From an uncultured Lachnospiraceae bacterium (GTDB lineage Bacteria > Bacillota > Clostridia > Lachnospirales > Lachnospiraceae): a stretch of 25,419 nt of DNA. The position numbers and the translations under genes were made by a program. Shown here piece by piece: positions 7,896 to 16,130 of this stretch. Position 1 is the first letter of the stretch. Each line of letters starts with the position of its first letter. The stretch covers positions 1 through 25,419 of the forward strand of contig CAKRIL010000040.1 in the NCBI GenBank assembly GCA_934343915.1, written 5' to 3'. Under the pieces are notes generated by a model, which was not told where the DNA came from, ran no database searches, and was given only the letters and a program-made list of their open reading frames with translations.

Positions 7896-9482
7896 CTATA
7901 TTAGAATCTTTTCAATCATACAGCTGTATTTTTTATCATGTTTATCATAATTGATTCCTACTAACAATATATTGCCGGAATATTGCGTTAAGCTGTCAGT
8001 GTATTTTTTCTTTTTTATCTTATTTATGGCTGTTTCAGCCGATTTATTCCATTTTAACTCGATTAATAGAATAGGATAGGTATCAGAATATTCTTTCTTA
8101 GGTATATACACGAAGTCTGCAAAGCCTCTTCCGGTAGGAAGCTCGCGTACAGGCTTATAATAGTACTTCATGGTACTTAGATAAGCTATTGTCAGAACGC
8201 TGCTCAAAGTATTTTCATCATTATAAGCTATTGCCGAGGCATATTCTGTATGAATTCTGTCAATCTGCTTTGCAACAATATCGTTCTCACCGTCAAGTGT
8301 TGCATCTAAGATTTCGCTGGATTGCTGCCAAAACTGAAGTAACTCATTCCATTCATTTCTGCGTGTTGCGGATTCGAGTTCCTGACGTAATTCTTCATTC
8401 GGTATAAATGTCATGCTCTGTGACTGGTCGTATGCAAGGTAGCCAAGGTGAATAAGCAGAGTGAGTACATCATCTTTAGAATGCAGACGTGTCATGTCAT
8501 TTTGAAATCCGCGGACATCTGCCTGTATGCGGGAGCCAGACAACATTCCGATTATGGCTTCCCGTAGTCCGTCGAAATCCATATTGATATATGGTGTTAC
8601 AGCTTCATATGTTCCTGTCTGTGACCAATAGCTTTGGAAGTCGCCTCTCTGCATAAGACATACAACAGCATTGGGGTTGTATATGTGGCATCCTGCAAGT
8701 TCATATCCGTCGTACCAGCGCCTGACTTCATCAAAATTCTTATTATAATGGACGCACAGATTCTGAACTTCCTGTTCCGTAAAACCGAAATAGGGTGCCA
8801 ATGCCCCGGGACTAATCATTGTAAATTCAGAAAAGTTATTAAGTGCCGATTGGGTCTTAAGCTTCTTTATCGGAAGAATACCGGTCAGGTACGCGAGATG
8901 TATGAATTTTGTAGGTTCGCTGCCCTTGAACATACCTCGGAGAAAATTGATGTATTCCTCCTGTATTGATTCATCTGCTGCTTCATCTCTTATGAGAATA
9001 TCCCATTCATCTATAATAACAACGAATTTAACCTTACTATGTGAATTGAGTATAGACATAACGCCAAACACTGTGTCAGCATCGTCTAGTGGGATATCGG
9101 GATACTCAGATTTTAATTCTGCAATAATATTTCTATTAATGTAATCTACAAGCTTTTCAGGTGAGCCGGCATCCATAAGACACCATTGAACATCAAAATG
9201 TATCACATCATATTTATTCAGGTGGTTAAGAAAAGAAGCGGAAGAACCAATTTCGTAATTACTGAACATGTCCTTTGAGTCACAGCCCTTGCTGTAATAT
9301 GCGGCAAGCATATCAGCAGCAGTAGATTTGCCGAACCTTCTGGGACGGCTGTTGCATATCAGAGCCTGTTTGGTGTCAAGAACCCTGTTGGTGTATTCAA
9401 TCAGCCCTGTTTTGTCAACGTATATTTCAGAATTAATGGCAATTCGGAATGTCTCGTTATCAGGATTAACAAATCTTCCCAT
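7896..9482 (-). CDS. AAA-ATPase-like protein with C-terminal PD-(D/E)XK nuclease domain (DUF1703 type)
   Basis: The product starts MGRFVNPDNETFRIAINSEI, the typical N-terminus of the AAA-ATPase_like/PDDEXK_9 family. That start (9482) has GAAGGGA 8 bases upstream; a longer open frame to 9611 lacks support. Visible features are a Walker A variant SRPRRFGKST (45-54), a Walker B VVIIDEWD (154-161) and a C-terminal restriction-type nuclease core with D456 and ELK (E475, K477). Both halves therefore look catalytically intact over 528 residues. The family is abundant and often multicopy in gut Firmicutes and Bacteroidetes; its role is unsettled, and mobile-element or defence functions have been suggested. 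It sits in the variable segment between spoIIP and lepA. It is codirectional with tyrA, 37 bases away, and has its own promoter and an upstream hairpin. Confidence 0.88.
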   Translation of the reverse strand: MGRFVNPDNETFRIAINSEIYVDKTGLIEYTNRVLDTKQALICNSRPRRFGKSTAADMLAAYYSKGCDSKDMFSNYEIGSSASFLNHLNKYDVIHFDVQWCLMDAGSPEKLVDYINRNIIAELKSEYPDIPLDDADTVFGVMSILNSHSKVKFVVIIDEWDILIRDEAADESIQEEYINFLRGMFKGSEPTKFIHLAYLTGILPIKKLKTQSALNNFSEFTMISPGALAPYFGFTEQEVQNLCVHYNKNFDEVRRWYDGYELAGCHIYNPNAVVCLMQRGDFQSYWSQTGTYEAVTPYINMDFDGLREAIIGMLSGSRIQADVRGFQNDMTRLHSKDDVLTLLIHLGYLAYDQSQSMTFIPNEELRQELESATRRNEWNELLQFWQQSSEILDATLDGENDIVAKQIDRIHTEYASAIAYNDENTLSSVLTIAYLSTMKYYYKPVRELPTGRGFADFVYIPKKEYSDTYPILLIELKWNKSAETAINKIKKKKYTDSLTQYSGNILLVGINYDKHDKKYSCMIEKILI

Positions 9483-9528
9483 AATCATGTTCCCTTCATA
9501 ATATCTATTGATGGATTTATTATATCTT

Positions 9529-9557
9529 ATCATATGATACATAAAATTAAAACACAA
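9529..9557 (-). promoter_or_regulatory. Candidate promoter of the AAA/PD-(D/E)XK gene
   Basis: On the minus strand TTGTGT (9552-9557) and TATGAT (9529-9534) are 17 bases apart, about 47 bases before the start codon. A second -10 candidate TATAAT lies at 9519-9524. Confidence 0.55.
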
Positions 9558-9574
9558 GCTTTTTTTAAACAACA

Positions 9575-9623
9575 GACCGCTCGAGTTCCATTCCATATAA
9601 ATCGGAATCAAATTCGAGCGGTC
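9575..9623. repeat. Long inverted repeat upstream of the AAA/PD-(D/E)XK gene
   Basis: GACCGCTCGA (9575-9584) and TCGAGCGGTC (9614-9623) are perfect 10-bp arms, extended by one G/T pair. A nested 5-bp pair, ATTCC (9589-9593) with GGAAT (9604-9608), completes a two-part hairpin. Neither side has a clean T-run, so it is a poor intrinsic terminator. It could be an operator, an element boundary or a structured transcript end. It separates two divergent accessory genes. Confidence 0.6.
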
Positions 9624-9899
9624 ATTAATTATTACTTTAACTCAAGTTATATCATGTCTATAATATTCATGGATTACCTTAATCTGCGAAATCACTGAAA
9701 TCGGCGTTTTGCGGAATATTTTGAAGCATTCCGCATCAGAACTCTCGTTGAGCTTAAGTATAATAAACTAGTTGTAACTTGTCAATAACGCTTTAAAAAT
9801 TAGTATTCTGAAAATAATGGGAGTTGTCGTCCGGACGGAGTATTTTGTGTATTGTGGGTCATAAAAAGTGGTCTGAAAAATAACAAGGAGGTACAGTAT
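9624..9899. other. Intergenic region upstream of the integrase remnant
   Basis: No gene is seen in this AT-rich stretch between divergent genes. It holds a short hairpin (GCGGAAT 9711-9717 with ATTCCGC 9728-9734, 10-base loop) and a perfect 10-bp palindrome, CGTCCGGACG at 9829-9838. An AAGGAGG ribosome site precedes the integrase ATG. Integrase-proximal DNA often holds attachment or arm-binding sites, so these symmetric sequences are candidates; no tRNA gene is present as a target. Confidence 0.4.
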
Positions 9900-10814
9900 A
9901 TGCCTAAAAAAGGAGAAAATGTACGCAAACGAAAGGACGGAAGATGGGAGGGACGTTATTCGGTGAAGGATGTGTATTGCGGTACGACGTATGTTCGTTC
10001 CGTGTATGCTAAATCATATGCTGAAGTCCGAAAAAAGCTCGCTCATGCAAGACAAGCATCTCAGGAGATGATGAAAAATGGAAAATCCATTAAGAAGGGA
10101 GTGACAATCAACGAGGCTGCCCTGGACTGGCTCAATGTTATTGGGAAGAACGGAAAACACTCTACATGCATTAAATATAAAAATATATATAGCCGTCATA
10201 TACAGCATATTATAGGAAGCGTGAACGTGAGTGAGTTAGGGCAGGATGTGGTTAATTCCATTCTTTCCGAAAAGCAGGATGTATCACTGAGTACACAAAA
10301 GAGTATAGTAAGCGTGACTAATTCAATCTTAAAATATGTTTCAGCAAAATACTCTGTTCCGGTTTACAAGCTTGAAATTGAAATGGTAAGAACGCCGCAA
10401 AAACCGGTGGAGGCACTCAGTAAGACGGAGCAAATGAAGCTGATGTCATATCTGCATAGCAACAGGGATATATATACGACAGGAATTATGCTGTGCCTGG
10501 CAACAGGAATACGACTTGGAGAGATATGTGCGTTAAAATGGGAGGACATTGATATGGAGAATAAGCTGCTGCATATTAACAGAACCGTTCAGCGTATTGC
10601 CGTCGAGGGAAGGGATACTAAGACCGCATTGGTGGAGGGTGAGCCTAAAAGCAGTTTTTCAAAGAGGATTATCCCATTGGCTGATGTTATTGTTGAGTGG
10701 CTTCTTCCATATTACCGGGAAAGCGGATATGTGTTGATGATGGACAGACCTATGGAACCGCGTACCTATCAGAATAAGTATGCTTGTGTTCTTTTCAATG
10801 CGCTCATCAGGTAA
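9900..10814 (+). pseudogene. Tyrosine recombinase/phage-type integrase, truncated before the catalytic C-terminus
   Basis: ATG 9900 follows a strong AAGGAGG site and gives MPKKGENVRKRKDGRWEGRY, the usual N-terminal arm-binding domain of Tn916/phage-type integrases in Firmicutes. A SAM-like core-binding domain follows (about residues 65-160). The catalytic domain begins with the first arginine in ATGIRLGEICALKWEDID (R205) and the segment around SSFSKRIIPLADV. The frame then stops after PMEPRTYQNKYACV and a short tail, at 304 residues. The His-x-x-Arg box and the nucleophilic tyrosine, which family members carry in the next roughly 80 residues, are absent here and in the other frames downstream. 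The product cannot be an active recombinase. The sequence that follows belongs to an unrelated surface protein, so the end looks like a deletion junction. Confidence 0.85.
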
Positions 10815-11256
10815 GAAGAGCCTGTATTCCAAGTCAGAAGCTTTGCAGCCGGACTTTGGCTCTTTTGGGGAAATTGAAACAGAAGAGACTTCATCAGAAA
10901 ACGAAATTAATGAGCCTGAAAGCACACAGAGTACTGATAAAAAAGATACGAACTCTGATGACACGGAGAATAATAGTTCAGAGAATGTGGCAGAGGAGAC
11001 AACGAAGGCAGCAGTATCCGAGACAGGAAGTACGGCATCGGATAATTCAGGATATGTATATCAGAGCGGTGACGTGAGCTTCAATGGACATGTAACAGCT
11101 ACATTTACATCATTCTCTCCTGTTGCTGTTGTTGTTAATCCGGTTATAACTGCACCAAGCACAGGCTTTAATACAGCATACTTTGCTGCAGCAGCAATGG
11201 TAATTGCTCTTGCAGGTGCTGCATTCTGTGCACGCAGAGGATATAAGGCTGAGTAA
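10780..11256 (+). pseudogene. C-terminal remnant of a cell-wall-anchored surface protein
   Basis: The frame overlaps the integrase tail by 35 bases and has no ribosome site of its own, so the ATG at 10780 is unlikely to be a true start. The recognisable part begins near 10840. It has an acidic, Ser/Thr/Glu/Asn-rich spacer of about 65 residues, a short ordered stretch, and then an end that fits a sortase sorting signal: APSTG, a hydrophobic segment (YFAAAAMVIALAGAAF) and a basic tail CARRGYKAE. APSTG is a variant of LPXTG. The N-terminal secretion signal and the functional domains of the parent protein are missing. Probably a large deletion joined an integrase 5' part to a surface-protein 3' part. 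The terminator at 11313 would have ended the parent transcript. Confidence 0.7.
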
Positions 11257-11312
11257 TTCTAATCATATTTAAACAAAACATACGTGTGATAGTCTGAATA
11301 ACGGACAATAAC

Positions 11313-11353
11313 GGAGAGCTTCTGAGTGAAATCGGGGCTCTTCTTTATTTTTT
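11313..11353 (+). terminator. Rho-independent terminator after the surface-protein remnant
   Basis: GGAGAGCTTC (11313-11322) pairs with GGGGCTCTTC (11334-11343) as a 10-bp stem with three G/T pairs around an 11-base loop. TTTATTTTTT follows at 11344-11353. Confidence 0.75.
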
Positions 11354-11379
11354 GCACGGATTATTCGATAAATATTGTG

Positions 11380-11408
11380 TTGACAAATAAGATACCATGA
11401 GGTAAAGT
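11380..11408 (+). promoter_or_regulatory. Candidate promoter of the Rpn-like gene
   Basis: A perfect TTGACA at 11380-11385 is followed after 17 bases by TAAAGT at 11403-11408. Transcription would start near 11415 and give a leader of about 170 bases before the ATG at 11583. Confidence 0.6.
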
Positions 11409-11505
11409 ATAACCAAAGCATATTTCTTGAAATTCTATAATCCAATGGAAGTTTACGTTTCCATCACATATTCATGAGTCTATGCTTTTATTCCACTAAT
11501 ATTAA

Positions 11506-11557
11506 GCAGAAGACGATTGGGTAAGGGGAGTTCTTATTACTTAAAGATATCTTCTGC
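11506..11557 (+). repeat. Inverted repeat in the leader of the Rpn-like gene
   Basis: GCAGAAGA (11506-11513) and TCTTCTGC (11550-11557) are perfect 8-bp arms separated by 36 bases. They lie in the transcribed leader, ending 11 bases before the GGAGG ribosome site. A smaller pair, ATGGAA with TTCCAT, lies upstream in the same leader. Together they suggest a structured 5' untranslated region. Confidence 0.45.
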
Positions 11558-11582
11558 ACATAAATTTCAGGAGGTATCATTA

Positions 11583-12512
11583 ATGATGAGAAAGAACAAT
11601 GGGAATGAAAAGACTGAATAGCTGACAGAGCTTAAGGCTAATCGCAGGTATAAGGACACTGTGTTCAGAATGCTTTTTTCGGACAAGGAAAGACTGCTTG
11701 AATTATATAATGCAGTATCGGGGAAAAGCTATAACAATGCTGATGAACTTGAAATAGTTACACTCGAAAATGCGGTTTATATGGGAATGAAGAATGACCT
11801 TGCATTTCTGCTTAATACGAATATATATCTATATGAGCATCAGTCCACGGTCAATCCTAATATGCCGCTGCGTGACTTGTTTTACATATCGGCAGAATAC
11901 AGTGAGCTTGTTGAACTTAAGTCGTTGTATTCAGCTACACTTATAAAGCTGCCGACACCTAATTTTGTTGTATTTTATAATGGAGATATGGAGATTGGTG
12001 ATGTAAGCGAATACAGGCTGTCAGATTCATATATGACGCGTGTGGAAGAGCCGGCACTGGAACTTAGGGGTACGGTGCTAAATGTGAATTACGGAAAGAA
12101 TGTAAAGCTGATGGAGCAGTGCGAATCACTTAAGGAATATGCACAGTATGTGGCATTGGTGAGAAAATATAAGCAGGAGACAGGCTCATTGGATGACGGT
12201 GTTAAGCTTGCGATAGAGCAGTGTATCAATGAAGGAATCCTTGAGGACTTCCTGCGGAAGAATCGTTCGGAGGTTGAAATGACCAGTATATTTGAGTATA
12301 ACAAGGAAGAAGAGGACAGAAAGCTGTATGAAGCCGGAGTCGAGCAGGGGATAGAGAAAGGAATTGAACAAGGAATAGAACAAGGCGTGGAGCAGACTAA
12401 GAGAAAGATGGCGTGTTCACTTATGAAAGAAAATATGCCATTGGATAAAATCGCTAAGATTATTGATGTCGGAGTGGAGGAGCTTGAAAAGTGGAAGACG
12501 GAGATGGAATAG
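11583..12512 (+). pseudogene. Rpn/YhgA-like PD-(D/E)XK nuclease (transposase-like), interrupted by an early TAG
   Basis: A perfect GGAGG site precedes the ATG at 11583. The frame reads MMRKNNGNEKTE, meets TAG at 11619-11621, and continues as LTELKANRRYKDTVFRML, the conserved start of this family. One base change from CAG would restore the gene. The remaining open frame could start at GTG 11661 and gives 283 residues. It keeps the nuclease core: NDLAFLL (D46 counted from the GTG) and EHQST (E59, Q61). The C-terminus has the EQGIEKGIEQGIEQGVEQ repeat common in these proteins, then a short helical tail. Relatives (RpnA-E of Escherichia coli) are DNA endonucleases that promote RecA-independent recombination. 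The gene is either a recent pseudogene or is made from an internal start without its first helix. Confidence 0.82.
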
Positions 12513-12604
12513 CAGAAAACACTTCCATTTTTGAGGTTAATATGGTAATATAGAGTGATTTATGATGATTTTAGCCAGTATTAAGATAAGAAATGAGGAA
12601 TAAG

Positions 12605-14416
12605 ATGTCCGTAGACCAGAGTAAGATTCGTAATTTTTGTATTATAGCCCACATTGACCATGGCAAGTCGACGCTTGCGGATAGAATTATTGAAAAGACC
12701 GGCCTGCTCACAAGCCGTGAGATGCAGGCACAGGTGCTTGACAATATGGATCTTGAGCGTGAACGTGGTATAACAATCAAGGCACAGACGGTGCGTGTCG
12801 TATACAAGGCAGAGGATGGAGAGGAGTATATATTCAACCTGATTGATACACCGGGACATGTTGATTTTAACTATGAGGTTTCAAGAAGCCTTGCAGCATG
12901 TGACGGGGCAATTCTTGTGGTTGATGCAGCGCAGGGCATTGAAGCACAGACGCTTGCGAATGTGTATCTTGCACTTGATCATGACCTTGACATTATTCCG
13001 GTTATCAATAAGATAGACCTTCCGAGTGCAGAGCCGCAGAGGGTTATAGATGAAATAGAGGATGTAATAGGTCTTGAGGCTCAGGATGCACCATTGATAT
13101 CTGCGAAGAACGGAATCAACATTGAACAGGTGCTTGAAGCTGTCGTACACAAGATTCCTGCTCCTAAGGGTTCGAAGGAGAATCCACTCGCAGCACTCAT
13201 TTTTGACTCACTTTATGATCCTTACAAGGGAGTAATTGTGTTCTGCCGTATCAAGGAAGGTACGGTTAAGAAGGGTACCAGGATAAAAATGATGGCCACA
13301 GGTGCTGAGTTCGATACCGTTGAGGTTGGTTATTTTGGTGCAGGTCAGTTCATTCCTTGTGATGAACTCACAGCGGGAATGGTTGGATATATTACGGCAA
13401 GTATTAAGAATGTGCGTGACACAAGAGTAGGAGATACAGTCACGGATGCGTTAAGACCATGTGCTGAACCGCTTCCGGGATATAAGAAGGTTAATCCGAT
13501 GGTATACTGCGGTATGTATCCGGCTGATGGTGCGCATTATGCCGATCTGCGTGACGCTCTTGAGAAGCTTCAGCTTAACGATGCCGCACTTCAGTATGAA
13601 CCTGAGACATCAGTGGCATTGGGCTTCGGATTCAGATGCGGTTTCCTCGGACTTTTGCATCTTGAAATTATTCAGGAAAGACTTGAGAGAGAGTATGACC
13701 TTGACCTTGTCACAACGGCTCCGGGCGTTATATATAAGGTTCACAAGACTGACGGAACGGTTATGGAGCTCACCAACCCGTCGAATCTTCCTGACCCTTC
13801 CGAGATAGAATTCATGGAGGAGCCGGTTGTATCGGCTGAGATTATGGTTACAACTGAGTTCGTTGGACCGATAATGGAGCTCTGCCAGCAGAGGAGAGGT
13901 GTATATCTTGGTATGGAATATATGGAGACCACAAGAGCACTTCTTAAGTATGAGCTTCCTTTAAATGAGATTATTTACGATTTCTTTGATGCACTTAAGT
14001 CGCGTTCAAGAGGATATGCTTCCTTCGACTATGAGCTTAAGGGCTATGTACAGTCGAAGCTTTGTAAGCTGGATATCCTGGTTAATAGAGAAGAGGTTGA
14101 TGCGCTTTCGTTCATCGTTCATGCTGACAGCGCAGCCGAGCGTGGAAGAAAGATGTGTGAAAAGCTTAAGGACGAGATTCCGAGACAGCTCTTTGAGATT
14201 CCTATTCAGGCAGCTATCGGTGGAAGAATCGTTGCGAGAGAGACCGTTAAGGCAATGCGAAAGGATGTTCTTGCAAAGTGTTACGGCGGTGATATTTCGC
14301 GTAAGAAGAAGCTTCTTGAAAAGCAGAAGGAAGGAAAGAAGCGTATGAGACAGTTCGGTAATGTAGAGATTCCGCAGAAGGCATTTATGGCTGTGTTAAA
14401 GCTTGATGAGAATTAA
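12605..14416 (+). CDS. lepA: Elongation factor 4, ribosome back-translocating GTPase
   Basis: The 603-residue product has the full EF4 layout. The G domain has G1 AHIDHGKST (residues 15-23), DTPGHVDF and NKIDLPSA. EF-G-like domains II, III and V follow (GFGFRCGFLGLLHLEI; VGPIMELCQQRRG). The LepA-specific C-terminal domain ends KRMRQFGNVEIPQKAFMAVL. It acts on the ribosome in the cytosol and is linked to translation initiation and subunit assembly. An in-frame ATG at 12593 exists, but GAGGA lies at normal spacing before ATG 12605 and the family starts close to SKIRNFCIIAHIDHG, so 12605 is chosen. It heads a lepA-gltX-hemW operon, with gltX starting 29 bases after its stop. Confidence 0.96.
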   Translation: MSVDQSKIRNFCIIAHIDHGKSTLADRIIEKTGLLTSREMQAQVLDNMDLERERGITIKAQTVRVVYKAEDGEEYIFNLIDTPGHVDFNYEVSRSLAACDGAILVVDAAQGIEAQTLANVYLALDHDLDIIPVINKIDLPSAEPQRVIDEIEDVIGLEAQDAPLISAKNGINIEQVLEAVVHKIPAPKGSKENPLAALIFDSLYDPYKGVIVFCRIKEGTVKKGTRIKMMATGAEFDTVEVGYFGAGQFIPCDELTAGMVGYITASIKNVRDTRVGDTVTDALRPCAEPLPGYKKVNPMVYCGMYPADGAHYADLRDALEKLQLNDAALQYEPETSVALGFGFRCGFLGLLHLEIIQERLEREYDLDLVTTAPGVIYKVHKTDGTVMELTNPSNLPDPSEIEFMEEPVVSAEIMVTTEFVGPIMELCQQRRGVYLGMEYMETTRALLKYELPLNEIIYDFFDALKSRSRGYASFDYELKGYVQSKLCKLDILVNREEVDALSFIVHADSAAERGRKMCEKLKDEIPRQLFEIPIQAAIGGRIVARETVKAMRKDVLAKCYGGDISRKKKLLEKQKEGKKRMRQFGNVEIPQKAFMAVLKLDEN

Positions 14417-14445
14417 TTTATAATATTATTTTGGAGGAAAGAATA

Positions 14446-16113
14446 ATGGATTACAACAGACTTGCAGAGTTATGTCTGCCGGGCATTGATAAGACACCTG
14501 AGTACTGGGAGAAGCAGTTCCCGGCAAGAGAGCTTAAGAAGGGAGCGCAGGTTACAAGACTTGCACCGAGTCCTACGGGATTTATTCATCTCGGAAATCT
14601 CTATGGAGCACTTGCTGATGAGAGAATTGCTCATCAGAGCGGCGGTACATTTTATCTCAGAATAGAGGATACCGATGCCAAGAGAGAGGTAGAGGGAGCG
14701 GTAGATATCATTATCAATGTTCTTCGCTATTTTGGTATTGAGTTCGACGAGGGAGCAGGAATTGATAATCCTGACATTAACAAGTACGGTCCTTACTTCC
14801 AGAGACAGAGAGCTGAGATTTATCAGACATATGTTAAAGATTTGGTAAGAAAGGGACTTGCTTACCCTTGCTTTTGTACCGAGGAAGAGCTTACGGCAAT
14901 CAAGGACGAGCAGATGAAGCATGATATTCTTACGGGATATCACACCAAGTGGGCTAAGTGCCGTAACCTTACCTGCGAGCAGGTTGAGGCGAATATCAAG
15001 GCAGGAAAGCCTTATGTAATGAGACTTCGTTCACAGGGAATTGAGGGAAAGGAAGTTACCTTTAAGGATACAATAAAGGGTGAGATTTCATTCCCGGAGA
15101 ATATACAGGATGTCATCATACTTAAGTCTGACGGAATACCGACATACCATTTTGCACACGCTATCGATGACCACCTTATGGGAACAACACTTGTAATCCG
15201 TGGCGAGGAGTGGCTTTCAAGCGTGCCTACGCATATTGAGCTTTTCAATGTACTCGGATTTAAGAGACCTGATTATGCACACACAGCACATCTTATGAAG
15301 ATGGAGCAGCTTGAAGATGGTACAATGAGTAAGCGAAAGCTGTCCAAGAGAAAGGATCCTGAGCTTTCACTTGACTTCTATCGTCAGGACGGATACCATC
15401 CTCATTGTGTAAAGATATATCTTATGACACTTCTTAACTCTAATTTCGAGGAGTGGTACGATAAGCATCCTGATTCACCGATTGAGGAGTTCAAGTTCGA
15501 TGTACACAAGATGGCACAGTCAGGTGCGCTCTTTGACATGGATAAGCTTCATAACATCTGCCGCAATGAGTTTGCCAAGATGGATACAGAGGAGATATAC
15601 AGCTTCCTTTATGAGTGGAACAGAGAATATAATAAAGATATGGTTGATGTATACTTTAAGTCTCCTGAGTATTTCAAGAAGGCACTTGAATTGTTCATGG
15701 GTGTTGGTCAGAAGAGAAGACGTAAGGATTTTGAGTACGCTAAGCAGATTATGCCAATGTTCTCATTCTTCTTTGACGAGACATTCGTACCTAATTACGA
15801 GTTCAAGTATGACAATGCACAGGTTAGAGAGATTCTTGAGAAGTATCTTGCTTCCTACGACCATGCAGCTGACAACAACGGCTGGTTTAACAATGTGAAG
15901 GCTATTGCAGATGAGTGCGGATTTGCATCGGATATGAAGGCATACAAGGCTAATCCGGAGAACTTCAAGGGAAGCGTATCCGATATTGCGGAGATACTTC
16001 GTATAACAATAACAGGCGCATCCAATTCACCTGATTTATGGACAATACTTCACATTATGGGCGAGGACAAGATGCGTGAGCGTATCAACAATATGCTTGG
16101 GAAGCTTAAGTAA
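14446..16113 (+). CDS. gltX: Glutamate--tRNA ligase (long Clostridia form)
   Basis: The 555-residue product is a class I aminoacyl-tRNA synthetase that charges tRNA with glutamate. The HIGH-type motif is in APSPTGFIHLGNLYGAL (about residues 42-58), LRIEDTD follows, and the KMSKS-type loop is KRKLSKRKDPEL. It is longer than the common form of about 485 residues; the extra length is in the middle and C-terminal parts and agrees with a version often seen in Lachnospiraceae. Whether it also charges tRNA-Gln cannot be read here. TTTTGGAGG stands just before ATG 14446, so the TTG at 14431 is rejected as a start. The gene sits between lepA and hemW, which are directly adjacent in many Firmicutes. 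Confidence 0.94.
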   Translation: MDYNRLAELCLPGIDKTPEYWEKQFPARELKKGAQVTRLAPSPTGFIHLGNLYGALADERIAHQSGGTFYLRIEDTDAKREVEGAVDIIINVLRYFGIEFDEGAGIDNPDINKYGPYFQRQRAEIYQTYVKDLVRKGLAYPCFCTEEELTAIKDEQMKHDILTGYHTKWAKCRNLTCEQVEANIKAGKPYVMRLRSQGIEGKEVTFKDTIKGEISFPENIQDVIILKSDGIPTYHFAHAIDDHLMGTTLVIRGEEWLSSVPTHIELFNVLGFKRPDYAHTAHLMKMEQLEDGTMSKRKLSKRKDPELSLDFYRQDGYHPHCVKIYLMTLLNSNFEEWYDKHPDSPIEEFKFDVHKMAQSGALFDMDKLHNICRNEFAKMDTEEIYSFLYEWNREYNKDMVDVYFKSPEYFKKALELFMGVGQKRRRKDFEYAKQIMPMFSFFFDETFVPNYEFKYDNAQVREILEKYLASYDHAADNNGWFNNVKAIADECGFASDMKAYKANPENFKGSVSDIAEILRITITGASNSPDLWTILHIMGEDKMRERINNMLGKLK

Positions 16114-16130
16114 TATACGTGAGGTTTTAC

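Noticed and set aside
9483..9611. Longer N-terminus for the AAA/PD-(D/E)XK protein
   Set aside because: The 43 extra residues are not family-like, cover the promoter and have no ribosome site; MGRFVNPDNE is the usual start.
9624..9899. A tRNA gene as integration target upstream of the integrase
   Set aside because: No cloverleaf, T-loop GTTCRANNC or acceptor stem could be found on either strand.
10780..11256. Surface-protein frame as an independent small gene
   Set aside because: No ribosome site or secretion signal, and its beginning overlaps the integrase end; better explained as a fused remnant.
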